Positions 1-12,863 of a DNA stretch of 55,542 bases are shown here, in pieces. The DNA is taken from contig MSJI02000619.1 in NCBI GenBank assembly GCA_001931905.2, positions 1 to 55,542 on the forward strand, written 5' to 3'. Position 1 is the stretch's first letter. Every line of letters starts with the position of its first letter. A program made the translations under genes and the position numbers. Under the pieces are notes generated by a model. That model saw only the letters and a program-made list of their open reading frames with translations, had not been told where the DNA came from and searched no databases. Source of the stretch: Cladosporium sp. IMV 00045 (Eukaryota > Ascomycota > Dothideomycetes > Cladosporiales > Cladosporiaceae).

Positions 1-3000
1 TTTTTTATAACAGCTTGGCATTTCTTCCGCTCGCTACGATTTCTACGAAAACAATAAGAAAGCTCGGGAGGATGAATTTTCTCTACTCTTTTACATCTTT
101 CATCTTCGCTTCGTGTTACCTTCCCCCTCTTCTTTCTTCTTTCTCTTCTTCTTCCTCCCTCGCGGGGTGGAATCTTTATCTCAGAAGAGACGGCGCATCA
201 GCATAGAGGAGCAGCAAGATGGCGCCATCTCTTCTTTGCCTTTGGAGGGAGGTTGATGGGATTTGGCTTTTCACATGTTGCATTTTGGCTTTTCGCTGCA
301 CAAAAAAAGCAGGCAGGGGTCGCTGTCGTGAGGTGAATCGGACGGCAGACGATGGCATGGGAGGGGAAAAGTTTGTTTTCGGGGGTGGATGGGCGTAGAA
401 ACAACTTGTTTTTCGAAATTATACCCAGGTATCTGAGAGAAAGGGGATTTTTTCTGGGGCTTCCGGGTGGAGTTCTTTTCTCTGTTCTCCTTTAACTGCG
501 AGGTACCGCATCGTATCCTATCCATGCATGGCATTTGAACTTTTCAGACCTTTTAAGATTATTCGAGATGAAAAGGACGAAGAAAGACAACGTCTTTTTC
601 ACGTCTTTGAACGAACAATCTCCCTCTCGCTCGCTTTGCATCCATTGCAACGATCTATGCCCGGAATTAAAGGCTGAGTTCTGGCCCGGAGCACCTGCAT
701 GCATATCATATCATACATGTACAGCAAGCAGATAGCTCGGGTAGATAGGTTAGGTATGTCTGCTGCAATGCATTGTTGCCCGAGGGGAGGCCCACTTAAA
801 GATCCCATCATCCCGTTTCAAGACGGAGATAGACAAGCAACTCAACTCACGATGCTGTTGATTCGTAAGGGAAGAATCACGGTGGTCTGAGCAGGTTGGA
901 TATGCAAGCAAGATACGATCAATCTATCTGAGGCGCTGGATTGCCATAGTAACGAACGAGTGAGTGAGACGAGCTCGCTTGCTTGATTACTTTAGTCTAG
1001 ATGGCCATACCCATCCTCGCGCGGAGAGCTTTCGTCCGCATTTCCGTCGCGAAGCTAGGTCAGGTATGTATTTGTTCCTTTCGCCAATTTCACAGTCCTT
1101 ATGTCGCCGAACTCGCATGCTCAAACGCAGAGAGAGTAAGAGCCGCCAAGCAAAGGCAAAGCAACGCAAGTCAGCCTTGCGCAACGACGCAAGCTTCCTC
1201 TTCACGGCACCACAGAGCAACCGACCGGACATACCGGCCTGCTTGCTGCGTTATGCGTATGCGTATGCAGGACCTTCTGCATATACCCCGGTGCTTGGCC
1301 TGAAAAGTGCATGCGAATTGGACTGCTCATCCCGCATCTCTCTTTTCGAAGGATTCGAGCTCTTGCAAATCACCTAGCCTGTTTGTGGTCAATGTCGCGA
1401 CCTTTACCAAGGCATCCCAGCTCGTCCATCGCGTTCACGGCGACGATGACAAAGCAAGATCAACAACAGAGAGGCGAGCGAACGAACGCTGCGCGATTCG
1501 GGTGATGTGATTGATGACTTGCCAAGAGGCGGTCTTTAGTGCTGACAGAGAAAGGGTGGGAGTGCACCCACGGTCGCGCGCGTTCGCAGGATCTCGTGTG
1601 GAGTTGCCGGCAGGTCTTGGAAGGATTTCTCTGTATGTTATGTTCGCCACTGAGATGCGAGTGAGATTGAATAGCCGGCATGCGGTTGATGGAGCTTGAA
1701 TGTGATGATCACGGTAGGCGTTCTGTGCCAAGAGCTGAGGGGGCGTCACCGGCGATGTTTCCATGAGCTGAATTTGAGGGCAGTTGCCTTTTTAGGGGGT
1801 TGGTGATGTGAGGGAGACTCTACATGATTGAAAATTCACTTGTTGCCAAGAGGAATGAGTGTCGGCGACACCGTGATCGTCGAATGTACTGACGACTGCG
1901 CATCAGCAAGACATGAATTCCGGCATATTGTTTGTGAACTCATCAGGTGAGAATTGATAAATGAAGACTGCAGTGCCAATGTTGACACGGGATGAGGACG
2001 AATTCAGTCACTGGCGAAGGTGTATGCAACAGTAAAGCAGTTGCGAGACAACTACGAAGGTCTGTAGACACCTAGTATGGGAGCTTTCCAAAATATCAGA
2101 TGCTCCTATAGCATCCACTGCCTGTGCGTAAGGTTCTTCAAGTGCATCTACGCGTTCGATGCGACCTCTCACGGGAGAAAGCGCATCTGGCCAAGAACAA
2201 TCCATCGAAATGTGTCTTCTGTGGAGCTGAATCGATATAAATCGCGACGCGTTTTCAGTGCCTGATGACATCTTTCGATTGCGCCTGAATATGATGAGGG
2301 AAAGCGGCGAAGCGCGTTCGAGATATAGAGAGCACGGCGAGCCCGATTTGCGGTCGAACCGAAAGGCTCGGCATGGATGCCTCTCAGAATTGCATGCATG
2401 GCATCCATTGACATGCCGTGACCGCTTTTCGTCGAAGCTGGGGGATATGATGCACGGTAGAAGCTTGGCTGAGGAAACATGTCGGACGATCTGGTGCCCA
2501 ATTGTGCCGGCGCCGAGCACTTGGCCACCATTGCCGGCTCTGGGGCAGCAGGATCTAGTTGCTTGTACTCGTGTGGCGTCGAAGAGCCGACAGCCAAGTG
2601 ACTTGTCGAAACTGCCATCTTGAAGATAAGCCGTGTTGATATACCAGCCGAGCAAGCCAGTAGATGCAATGATTTTGGCCATTCTATGACACAGAATGGG
2701 TCGAGTTATGAATTTGCCAGAGCCAGAATGACATTGTCATGGTCGTCGAATTGTGGCTTCCCAGTAAGGGGAGACAGCACGCCGAATTCGTGCCGATTGT
2801 CTGTGCTGCACGGTGATTTTGAAAACACACCATGGAATGTATGCAAGATGTCTGCTGTTGGTATCCCTCTTCATGCTTGAAAAAACAAGGTAGAAACGCG
2901 CTTAGTCGATGTCGTTTTCGTGGAAACCATTCACCTCCCTGTATAACGCTCGAGATCAGTGAGAACCTCTCTGAAGTGATGACATCGTCCGGACTTGGGC

Positions 3001-3053
3001 CCAGTTTCGCCGGCATGTCGAAGAACGTCGAATATCGCATATAGCAGAGGCAT
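1..3053. other. No supported gene (window start to VFA1)
   Basis: I see no recognisable protein or RNA gene here. Open frames are short or overlap each other on both strands. The two longest, on the minus strand at 2008-2682 and 2169-2669, overlap in different frames and neither resembles a family I know. The last few hundred bases before 3054 are probably the 3' untranslated region of the minus-strand VFA1 gene. Confidence 0.5.
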
Positions 3054-3599
3054 TCAAGGATTTCCAGTTGGTACGCTCGGAAAAGCACCAGGTGCACGCA
3101 GACGATCCCTATTCTTCTTCGCCATCTCAGCATCCCGCTTCTTCTGCAGTCGCATCTGATAGAAATTCTTATGCAGCTCAAAGATCCGCGGTCCTTGCAC
3201 GGTTGCCTTTGCGGGCTCCTTCTTCTGCTCCAGCTCCTTCAACTTCTCCTCCTTCTCCTTCTCATCTTTTTCATCCCCCTTCTGCTCATCTTTCTTCTTA
3301 TCCTTTTCGGCGTCCTTTTCCTTGCGCTTCTCCTTCTTCTTTCGCTGCTTCTCTTCGTACTCCTTCTTCACGGCTTCGATTTCTTTCTCGAGTTCCTCTT
3401 CCCGCTTCTTCTTCGCCATGTCCTCTTCATCTTTCGGAATCGCAAATTTGCGGTCGGTCAGATGGCCCGGGCAGATGTGGAACCAGTCGTCGCTCTCCGG
3501 TGTGATCAGTACGGTTGAGGAAGGCTTGTAGCAAATCCAGCAGGCCTTGCCGCTGCTTTCAGCCACCATTCTACGATGATACAGGTTCTGTGATGCCAT
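3054..3599 (-). CDS. VFA1: VPS4-associated protein 1 (Vfa1 family)
   Basis: Single-exon gene for 181 residues. The N-terminus carries a CxxC...CxxH zinc-binding pattern (C20, C23, C43, H46) in the family context CWICYKPSSTVLITP, followed by CPGHLTDR, which is the Vfa1 signature as I know it. Residues about 57-140 are an extremely Lys/Glu-rich helix, probably coiled coil, and the C-terminus (about 140-181) is basic. In yeast Vfa1 binds the MIT domain of the AAA ATPase Vps4 and acts on endosomal ESCRT-III turnover; that role is inferred here from family membership. The start at 3599 is preferred over Met11 because the residues between them (NLYHRR) match the usual family N-terminus. It shares a 304 bp divergent promoter with ARG4. 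The family call is from motif recognition only. Confidence 0.85.
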   Translation of the reverse strand: MASQNLYHRRMVAESSGKACWICYKPSSTVLITPESDDWFHICPGHLTDRKFAIPKDEEDMAKKKREEELEKEIEAVKKEYEEKQRKKKEKRKEKDAEKDKKKDEQKGDEKDEKEKEEKLKELEQKKEPAKATVQGPRIFELHKNFYQMRLQKKRDAEMAKKNRDRLRAPGAFPSVPTGNP

Positions 3600-3903
3600 A
3601 GCAAAAAGCGGTGATTTTGGTCAAGTCGTTTCCAAAATGTCAGGACTTCTGCGAAGTAACGAAAGGGATCAGGTGTTGTCAAGAATCAGGCGTCACTCGT
3701 GTGGAGCACCCCACAAGACAACCGAAGCAGGGACAGAGCGTTATCGATAAGGGCTCAAGATTTCCGTTCTCGCTCTCGACTCATCATCCCAATCGTCTCC
3801 CCTTGATCCTTTGACAAACCATTGAAACCAGGAACTTGGATTGCACGCCCCGGTAGAGCTACACGAAAACACTCATTCCAATCGCAAGTCACACACCTCA
3901 ATC
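3600..3903. promoter_or_regulatory. Divergent VFA1-ARG4 promoter with a Gcn4/CPC1-like site
   Basis: The 304 bp between the two start codons must hold both promoters. At 3777-3784 the sequence is CGACTCAT, whose complement ATGAGTCG matches six of seven bases of the amino-acid-control element TGASTCA, 120 bp before the ARG4 start. Yeast ARG4 is under Gcn4 control, so the site is plausible, but a six-base match can occur by chance. No clear TATA box is seen. Confidence 0.4.
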
Positions 3904-5313
3904 ATGGCCAGCGAACAAAACGCTCCCTCAGCTGGCAAGCTCTGGGGAGGTCGCTTCACCGGCGGCCAGGACCCGATCATGACCCAGTACAACGAGTCCA
4001 TCTACTTCGACCGCAACTTCCACTCGCAGGATATCCGCGGCAGCATCGCCTACGCCCGCGCCAACAAGAACAACGGCCTGCTGACCGAGCACGAATTCTC
4101 CGAAATCGAGCGCGGCTTCCAGCAGATCCTCAAGGAATGGCAGGACAATACCTTCAAAATCCAGCCGGGCGTCGACGAGGACATCCACACCGCGAACGAG
4201 AGGCGACTGGGCGAGATCATCGGCAAGGACATCGCGGGCAAGCTGCACACGGGACGCAGCAGGAACGATCAGGTTGCGACGGACATGCGCCTGTGGTTGC
4301 GCGACCAGCTGGACACTCTTGAGGGCTACCTGGTGGATTTCCTCAAGGTCATCGCCGCCCGCGCGGAGGCCGACATTGAGCACGTCATGCCCGGATACAC
4401 ACACTTGCAGCGTGCTCAGCCCATCAGATGGTCCCACTGGATGCTCATGTACGGGTCATTCTTCTCCGCCGACCTGCAGAGGCTACGAGAGCTGAAGGCG
4501 CGCGTGAACAAGAGCCCTCTCGGCTGCGGTGCGCTTGCCGGCAACCCCTTCAACATCGACCGCGAGGCGATCGCGAAGGAGCTCGGTTTCGACGGCCTGA
4601 TCATGAACTCCATGGCCGGCGTGTCCGACCGCGACTTTGTCGTCGAGACCATGCAATGGGGCTCCACCCTGATGATGCACTTCTCCCGCTGGGCGGAGGA
4701 CCTGATCATCTACTCCTCTGCGGAATTCGGCTTCGTCAAGCTCGCCGACGCCTACTCGACGGGCTCTTCTCTGATGCCGCAGAAGAAAAACCCTGACTCG
4801 CTCGAACTCATCCGCGGCAAAGCCGGCCGCGCCTTCGGCCAAATGACCGGCCTGATGATGAGCGTCAAGGGCATTCCATCAACCTACAACAAAGACCTGC
4901 AAGAGTCCGTCGAGCCCCTGCTCGACCACATCAAGACCGTCGGCGACAGCACGCAGATCGCGACCGGCGTGCTGAGCACGCTCGCCGTGCAGCCGAAGAA
5001 CATGCTCAAGAGCCTCACGCCTGACATGCTCGCAACCGATCTGGCCGATTACCTCGTGCGCAAGGGCGTGCCTTTCCGCGAGACGCACCATATCTCGGGC
5101 CAGTGCGTGGCCTTGGCCGAGAAGGAGGACACGCCTATGGACCAGCTCACTTTCGAGCAGTTGCAGAGCGTCGACTCGCGGTTCGAGAAGGACATCATGG
5201 CCGTTTTCGATTATCAGAAATCCGTCGAGATGCGCTCCGCCAAGGGTGGTACCAGCAAAAGTGCCGTTCTGGAGCAGATCGAGGCTGTCAAAAAGGCACT
5301 TGCTGGGCAATAG
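3904..5313 (+). CDS. ARG4: Argininosuccinate lyase
   Basis: Intronless gene for 469 residues, the usual size for the family. The enzyme splits argininosuccinate into arginine and fumarate, the last step of arginine synthesis, in the cytosol as a homotetramer. The fumarase/aspartase superfamily signature GSSLMPQKKN lies at residues 287-296 and contains the flexible-loop catalytic Ser; the catalytic-His block GYTHLQRAQP is at 164-173. The N-terminal KLWGGRF motif is also typical. The frame is open upstream to 3841, but the first ATG is at 3904, with A at -3 and G at +4, so this start is chosen. Strong third-position C bias fits a well-expressed housekeeping gene. It is divergent from VFA1; the 3' flank has an A-rich stretch at about 5451-5483. 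Confidence 0.97.
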   Translation: MASEQNAPSAGKLWGGRFTGGQDPIMTQYNESIYFDRNFHSQDIRGSIAYARANKNNGLLTEHEFSEIERGFQQILKEWQDNTFKIQPGVDEDIHTANERRLGEIIGKDIAGKLHTGRSRNDQVATDMRLWLRDQLDTLEGYLVDFLKVIAARAEADIEHVMPGYTHLQRAQPIRWSHWMLMYGSFFSADLQRLRELKARVNKSPLGCGALAGNPFNIDREAIAKELGFDGLIMNSMAGVSDRDFVVETMQWGSTLMMHFSRWAEDLIIYSSAEFGFVKLADAYSTGSSLMPQKKNPDSLELIRGKAGRAFGQMTGLMMSVKGIPSTYNKDLQESVEPLLDHIKTVGDSTQIATGVLSTLAVQPKNMLKSLTPDMLATDLADYLVRKGVPFRETHHISGQCVALAEKEDTPMDQLTFEQLQSVDSRFEKDIMAVFDYQKSVEMRSAKGGTSKSAVLEQIEAVKKALAGQ

Positions 5314-8300
5314 ATCTTCTGAGATTGGTTGGCCCGGATGCAGTATAGAAGAGAAGGATAGAATTGTCGAGGGCAGAGCTGCACCAAGTTTCATAATGAA
5401 TGTATGTAAAACCATCAAAAGCAACAACAAATTTTGCTTCCTTGCAAAGCGAAAAGAAAAAAAAGAAAAAGAAAAAAAAAATAAGACTAATTTTTGAAGA
5501 AAAGAGAAATGCAGCACTTGACATCTACCAGATATATCGCGAACAGTCTCGTCAAGAGGTCATCTCTTCATTACCAATGTAGAGCTTGTTCGGGATCATA
5601 GAGGGGAAGTAGAAGGGAAATACAGCTCCCATTCACGTCGCAATGTACCACCGGCAAGGGTTCTAGTGTACGCGAGGAGGATCACAGTGCGATGTTACCT
5701 TTCGCTTTCGTGTCTTCAGATCAGTTTCTGTCATCCTTTCACTTAGTTGCTTTCTTATCGGCGGGCTGGTATGATGTGATGTAGCTTGCTTGTAACCCAT
5801 CTGCGGGTGATCATAAATTATCTGATGAGATGTGCCAGTTACCATATAGCAAGACGTCGCAACGGAGGCCTAGAGTTACCAGTCCATCAGTCGTTACCGT
5901 CAACTGATCGTCGAAGAATGAAAGTAGGAAAAGACGAACCCTCATACGAGCATGCCCTTTGCAAGGAAGGGTCAATTACCGCGAAAGTGCTTTGCAGTCG
6001 GACACGTACGGTTAGGAGTAGAACATCCTCCTCATCCACTTCCTCTGCCTCAACAATCGATCAAAGCATACAGCAGCACAGTCGAATAGGCCATAGCGAC
6101 AGAAGTTCTAGATCCCAACAAATACCCCATCAGCCCTGTAGATCCAGTTCGCGTCCATTTCATGGATGACTCAACCACAACCCAAAAACTGTAAGATCCT
6201 GACTCTCTCTGACCCTCGTGGTGGTCAGTCATCCACGCCAACCCGCATACACCTACCCTCCCCAGCGCCCCGACCCATCAGCCCGGACTTTCGCGTTCGC
6301 TCACTACTACTGCACGTCAAGATAAGCGAGCAATAATCTTAAGCGAACAATCGAGGCCGCTCCTCCATAGCTCCCAAGCAGCAGCCTCCAGAAGGACAAT
6401 GACAGACGCCACAAAGCATGTACATACTCAATGGAGAAAGCGCTCCTGACGGAAAGAGGCGAGCGCCGTGGCAACGGTTGGAAGTCTGGAAAACGCCTCT
6501 GGCGATGGGGCTGACGTCTAGCGGGGACGACGGATGAGACTGGAGAAGCCAGAAGACCTTGCAAGATTGATAGTGACAGGGAGCAGTATGAGATACGACG
6601 ACGGCGGTACACTGTGTAGTAAGCAGAGCAGCGGATTGAACGCAAATTCAGCAAACAGAGGTAATGTCGCTGCAAGAAGTCCTTGGAAACAGCATGCAGG
6701 ACATCACAAGTTTCTCTTACCTCCTTCAATACATCAACGCAAAAGTCAACGCAGCACTTCCCCACTCCACAACCAAGGCCATAGCGATCCTTCACCTCGA
6801 TTACGAGATTCAAACACCGCCCGTGCCGAATGATCTTACCACAAAATATTGACTAAGCCCACCTTGCGAGACCAACACGAAAAGATCAGGTCCAGAACAG
6901 AACCTAGTTGAACAAGAAGGCTGAACGGACGGATAACGACGGCCAGAGCAAGACGCTCGGAGCTTCGCAACTTCCATGCAAGAAATACTTCCCAAGCGAA
7001 CCGATGGCGCTGAACAAGGATGGATAGTGAAGGTCCAGACGAATGCTCCATCATCGTACGAACAAGAATGTGATCTGTGTGCCATCCCCATCTGTGGCCA
7101 CAATTCTAATTCCCCGAACGGCTTTGGGGGTCATCCGGACCCCGATGGCCTGTTTCGTCGGGGAATGAGATGAAGTAGTGGAGTGCGGGACCATCCTTTT
7201 TTTCGTGGTGTGAACATGAATCATGAAGCGATGTCGGCGTAGGATGAACGACTCGGTGGGCTACATCAGCATATTGTAGAATCGTTAGCGCAGTCACCGG
7301 AGGCAAGCACAGATGAAGTCCTTCCCGGCTCCGGGAATAAGGAGAGAAAGCGATGTGATAGATTTCTTGTGGGAGATGGCTGGTATGCCTTCACTGAAGA
7401 GGTGGAGTCGTCCTCTGGTGTTCCTTTGATGTGGAACTAGACCGGGGAAACAAGTGACTTGGCATCAATGTTCTCGAAAGTGCTCGCTTGCCTTTGCCCA
7501 AAGGTCTGCCTAAGGGAGTCGGGATCTTTACTCACAAGTCTACCTATTATCATAGTCGTCCGTTGAGGTGGAGGGATTTGAGAGACTAGCATACACCACA
7601 GGCAGTAGAAGCCACCGGCTATGGCCATAGTAGTGCGAGCTAGCAATAGCCGACGCCCATGCGATGCCATGCGACTGCTGAATCGTGGCAGCAGGCGTGT
7701 TCGGCGGCCATGTGTTTTTCATCACTCACAGGTGAAGAAAATCCCACAGAACTTCGGTTGTCTGCTAGGCAGCAGTAGTGAGGTCGTAGCCAGGTGCTGG
7801 CTCCGAAACTACTGTTCGTAGCATGGCCCGCCGTTAGACGCGAAGGATTGGAGTGAGAGTGAGAGTGAGAGAAGATGAAGAAATCACATCGGGACCGGCA
7901 GCAAACAGAAGCTAACTCGCCGTATAGTACTGTAGATCAAACTCCTCCACCTAGAACTACCTCACGTAGCCTCCATGCTACAAACAAATAGCAGGGTCAA
8001 GCCCACAAACACCATCAAAAACATACAAAGCTTGTCTAAAACCGCGCTGCAGATCTCTCTAGACCCCCATCTCAATCTCAGCAAATCCTCCGATCACGTC
8101 TTGCAATCGAAGATCGATTGTCGGGGAGATTCTTCTTCACGCTCCCTCCCTCCACCCAAACCCAAAAACCTGCACCACAGCGCCCGGAATCGCATGCCGT
8201 TCGCAACTACCGGACGACGTCGGGCGCTCCAAGGAGGCACATGTGGAGGATCAATTGGGCGTTCCGGCGGGAGCATGTCACTTGACCGACCACTGACTTA

Positions 8301-11179
8301 CAGTAACTACTGGCGGGACGAGAGCGGTTCGAGAGCTTGAAGCCGTCCAGCCTACCGGGCCTTTTCAAGCCGTGTTTCTGCCAGGGCTAAGGTCGAGGAA
8401 ATCTGCCGATCGTGAAAAGATGTCGTCGGATGGGAAAGAGAGTACACGGCTGGACCTTCTAGGGCGCGACGATGACGGAGTTGAGTCCACCGCCGCCGTT
8501 TGTATATTGCTCGTTTTATCATCGTAGGAGGTAGCCGTCGTAGTCACCGCCTTTCGGAGTGGGCATGGCAAGTGGTGATGATCGCAGGCACTCGAACGAG
8601 AGGCAGGGAGAGACGAGCCGTGACGATTCCGTCATTTCCACGTTGCTGCTATACGAAGAGAATTGCGAGAATGGGCAAGCGCAGGACTGAGTGCTGTGAT
8701 CATGATCAATCATCAATTACCTAGGCATCCACCGCCAGCGAGAACGAAAAACGAGCGTCGTAGATGCAAGGACTCTAGAGATCGCGACAATCCGTTTTGA
8801 CACATCCATTCCACGAATGCTGAGTAACAATATTCCGTAGCGAATCAGGCAAGGTAAGGAAAGCATAAAGCACACGACACTAGCAACAAAACGAGCCAGC
8901 CGCGTTCATGGCCCAACGATGACATTCCATCCACTCACTCGCCATCACGGAGGTATGATACACCGACGCGAGCATAGCAAACTCTTCACTCAAGCACCCA
9001 ATCTCCTAGTCCTCCGGGGTTTCGTGGATCAAACCGTCTCGCACCAGCCATATCGTCCTCGTTGTCCCAACTTTTTGCGAACCCCATCCACTACTATAGC
9101 GAAGCTCCAAGAGCCTCCGAAAAAGCTGCCGGAATAACGCACGAAGCGCACCGGGCGGGGCGGCTAGCTGGCGGCTGCCATATCCTCTTCTCGGAGAGCT
9201 CATGCAGGCGAATCCACACCTGCGCGCACTATAGTAGGGCTATCTTGTGAGTTGTATGGTAGATAGGGCGGCGCTTCGCGGTCTTCGTAACCTGGTAGGC
9301 CTCACGTTCGCGTACGGGAGATAGAGTTAGGGAGTCGAGATGAAGCGAAGTTTAAAGAGCTAGAGGCTGGAGTGAATTTCGACGATATGGGGTTCGCGCG
9401 AAGAGGGAGGACGCCTCTTCATTGAGATCTCTCTTGTGCTCGCCTAACCCGACGGCGATTGCGATTACATACTACTGCTGTGCCCTATTGCGAATCTCTA
9501 GCAAGCTTTGGCGGCTAGGGTCGCGATAGACACGAGAGTTTGACATCGTACCTCCTAGGCGCGACGGGCTCATGATTACATGATTTTGTGTTGTGAGATG
9601 AGCGAAGGTCGGTGGGGAATAGAAGGTCCGAATCTTGGATGACGAGATCGTGAGAGTTTACGCGGGTTCTTCTTGATGGGCAGGGGAAAGATGGGAAACA
9701 AAGACGCGCGTAGGCGTAGCGATAGTAACCAAGCTGGTTAGAAGCGTTGACGAAGCACGAAGGGGTATATGTATGAAATTGCATATAACAACGCCCTCCT
9801 GCGGCTCTGCGATAGGGAGGAATAGCTGTGTGTGGGCAGAGACTAGCGGCACACAAAAGCTTGGAGGGGCTTACGAGGAGGAGGAGGAGGAGGGCGTTGT
9901 CGGCGACGGGCGACAGGGTCGTCAAAGGATTCGCAGGGGACTTTTCTTGCAACAAAGCGGCTTCGAAGTGCAAGATCGCGATCAGTGACATTCTCACGAT
10001 CTGGATGATTTACGGTCTCTTGCAACGAATACGCGGCAGCGGACGGAGCCAAAACCGAAGCGAGGCACGCTCGCACGAAGCCATGCTCGAGAAGGAAGGC
10101 TTCTGGAAGGCTTCCGTGCGTTCTAGTGTTGTGGAGACGAGGGTTTCGCCTGGGATTGTTTTCGGAGGCGTTAAGAGGGGGGCCCGGCACGGATGGCATT
10201 TTTTCACTTGGACTCTCACACGAGAGAAGCGGGGGCGACGGCGTATCGTCTGCTGACGATCAGAGAGCTATCGTGTGAGCACGCGCTGACGTGATGTCAA
10301 GGGCAGGGTTTCACTTTTGGACCTTGGGGGCGGTAAAGCGTGCTGACGGGCGTGGATGATGTTTTTTCTGCTTTCTCATGGAAGTGTTTGGCGAGGGATT
10401 CGCGTGAGACGGAATCGATGACTGTGGATGCAAGAGTGGGTGGCGAACATGTTGGGTACGAAGAAGAGAAAAATTCGAAAGGAAAATACCACCGTGTCAA
10501 TGGGCTCGCCCAGGCGGTTCACGTGCGTCCATCACGGTCGTACAGCAGTAGTAGGTGGAAAGTGCATGAGGCCAGCTGAAGCGACATGGCCCTGCCCTGA
10601 GCGTGTGGAGCGAGAGGGCACTAAAAGGCTATCTAAGCATAGTGCTAGCATCATTTTCTCACTGCCGCCGGCGCCGTCGGTCACCATGCAGAATAGCGTC
10701 ATTGACCGTGGATGCCGCCTAGGGCGCCGCTTTTGCCAGATCGCCGATGAAGTATGGACGTGAATGGGAGAGGGAAAAGTAGTCGAGCCGTGTTCGGCAT
10801 GCCGCACGGTCTGTCGTCCCGCCTGCCAGACAAAGACGGTCAACAAACGAGGTGGAAATTGCTGGCGGTGACTGTTGGGAGCGTAGACCTGCGAGAGAAA
10901 GAGAGGGCACGGGCTCTGGACGGGAAATAGAAGGGAATGAGAATGAGAGAAGTGTGCAGGGCTGGGGCGGGCAGGCGAGAGTGGGCGTGGGCGAGACTGG
11001 GTCGAGTGGTGACTGGCTGGCCCAGCGTGTCCGTGTGTGGATGGCCGACGTTCTTCTCGAAACAGCGTGGAATCGGCGCGCTGCAGGCCGCGAGAGTCGA
11101 AGCAAGTCAAAGCACCCACCATCGTCACCTTCAATGCGCACACCTGCATTGTTCTAACTACTTCCAGTATAGTTCTGGT
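5314..11179. other. Long gene-free interval
   Basis: Nearly 6 kb with no supportable gene. Frames are short, stop-rich, and lack the third-position bias of neighbouring genes. Only simple repeats stand out: a (GTGAGA)-type run at about 7852-7870 and a GAG run at about 9879-9896. I see no transposase, reverse transcriptase, long terminal repeat or tRNA. The base composition does not look AT-rich, so it is not obviously a decayed repeat-rich island. Confidence 0.5.
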
Positions 11180-12863
11180 TGAAAGGAAGCTCTAGCTGGC
11201 ATGCACGTTCCGCCTTGCCCTTGTGCCATGGCGTTGGCGGTCGTCTCTCATTGGCGCGCCCTTTGCATCGAACAGCGGGAGAAGGAGAGCAGAAGGCAAA
11301 GGCCGTGGTCAATCAATCAATCATCAATCAATTTGGTCAATCGTTTCAATCAATCGATGCAAGGCGACGACCCCTCTCCTCCCTGCACGAGCATCCGTCC
11401 TGCTAGCAGATCTACTATTACCGCCAGCCCTGCCTACTGCTTGCTAGTAGAAGAGGACGGTCAGCGCCTCTGATTAGCAGCTCTAGCTAGGTAGGTAGTA
11501 CCATCTGTCTATCGCCCGCTCAGGCAGAGAGTTCGTCGGGAAGTGAAGTAGTGCTGTTGGAGACCACTACTAGCTACGTGGTCGACCACTTCCCACCTCC
11601 TACGCACCACCCATTCATTCATTCACTCACTCGCCGCCATTCGCATTTCGCCTCTGTCTGCCCGCCTGCCTGCTTGCTGCACCTGCGAGGCTTACTGCAC
11701 GCTGTGATCATCCCTCATCTCCTCGACTCCTCCTCTTCCTGCATCTCATCTATGGCTCGGCATTGCTTCTAAACCACACTCCAACCACACCTGCCTATCT
11801 GTCGCCACACACACACACACGCTTTATACCCTTTTCTCTCTCCTTCAAACCTCCTACTTTACACCTTATTACTCCCTCCGCGGACTTGCTCTCCGGCTGC
11901 CGTTTCGCTGAGGCTCCCTGTCTCGCCTGTCTCAGCCTTGCCCGCCGACAAAGTCCCGCCCAGCGCATTCCACACCCTCGCAACCCTGCAGTCCATCCGA
12001 ACGCACGCGTCAACACCACCCTCCCGCACTCTCTTCCCATCATCCGTTCTCACCTATCTCCAGAGCGAAGGGACAGAGGCCTCTGCATATCTCGGCCGTT
12101 TCTCTCACACGGCCCCGGCGACGCTTCGACCATAATCTTAATTCGCCTTCCCACCCAGACTCTCCTCCTGCACCCAACAGCATTCGCCTATTCGCGCAGC
12201 CGCCCGCCGCCCGCCTGGCCTAACTAACTAACTTCATTCTCTCTCGACACTACGACCACCACCACCACCTCCTCCACCAGAGTCGTACACAGCGCTTCCT
12301 TGCCGCGCACCTCCCAACTCTACTCACCACTACTGGCTCCTCACTCACGCAATCTGCTACTGCCGCAGCCCGCACACCCACTCTCTTCGCCGTTTCGCGT
12401 TGAGTCACCCGTGCCTGCGCCTGTGCCTGCCGTACTACGCATTCCTCCCGTTGGGGACCACACCGTCACCTGCCAGCAATCTGCCCGCCCGCCAAACACA
12501 ATCTCGTCCCTGCATGAATTGAGCCGCACAACCATCCCGCCAACACCAAACAACACCCTGACCTCGCCTCGTAAGCAAGGTCCGTCGTTGTTGTCACATC
12601 TTCACTCACTGGACGTCATACAAACACCATCAACCCCTCCACCCTCCCAACACTCTCTCGCTCACGCGCGCACACGACCTCTCCGCGACACACCGCACAG
12701 CAACCTCCCGGTTTGAAGGTGGACGTACAAGTGAGACGGCACCCTTGCCCGTCTCCGTCACATCAAGCTGGCTTCGGTACAGCTGCCTGTGCGTGTCGGA
12801 GTTAACCTCCAACGTCGCAAGGCCGCTCACAGCAACGGCTGCAAAAACACCTTCTGGAACGTT
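11180..12863 (+). promoter_or_regulatory. Pyrimidine-rich promoter/leader of the RGS gene
   Basis: The plus strand becomes strongly C/T-rich here, as in many ascomycete promoters and 5' untranslated leaders, with CA and CAC/ACC runs (about 11808-11820, 12251-12273) and clustered branch-point-like TAACTAACTAAC at about 12224-12235. Many short ATG frames lie inside it. The leader feeds directly into the RGS gene. I cannot tell where transcription starts or whether a 5'UTR intron exists. Confidence 0.4.

Noticed and set aside
2008..2682. Two overlapping minus-strand frames of 224 and 166 residues (2008-2682, 2169-2669)
   Set aside because: They overlap in different frames, neither resembles a known family, and codon choice does not favour one clearly. 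The 166-residue frame is the more protein-like of the two, but support is too weak for a gene call.
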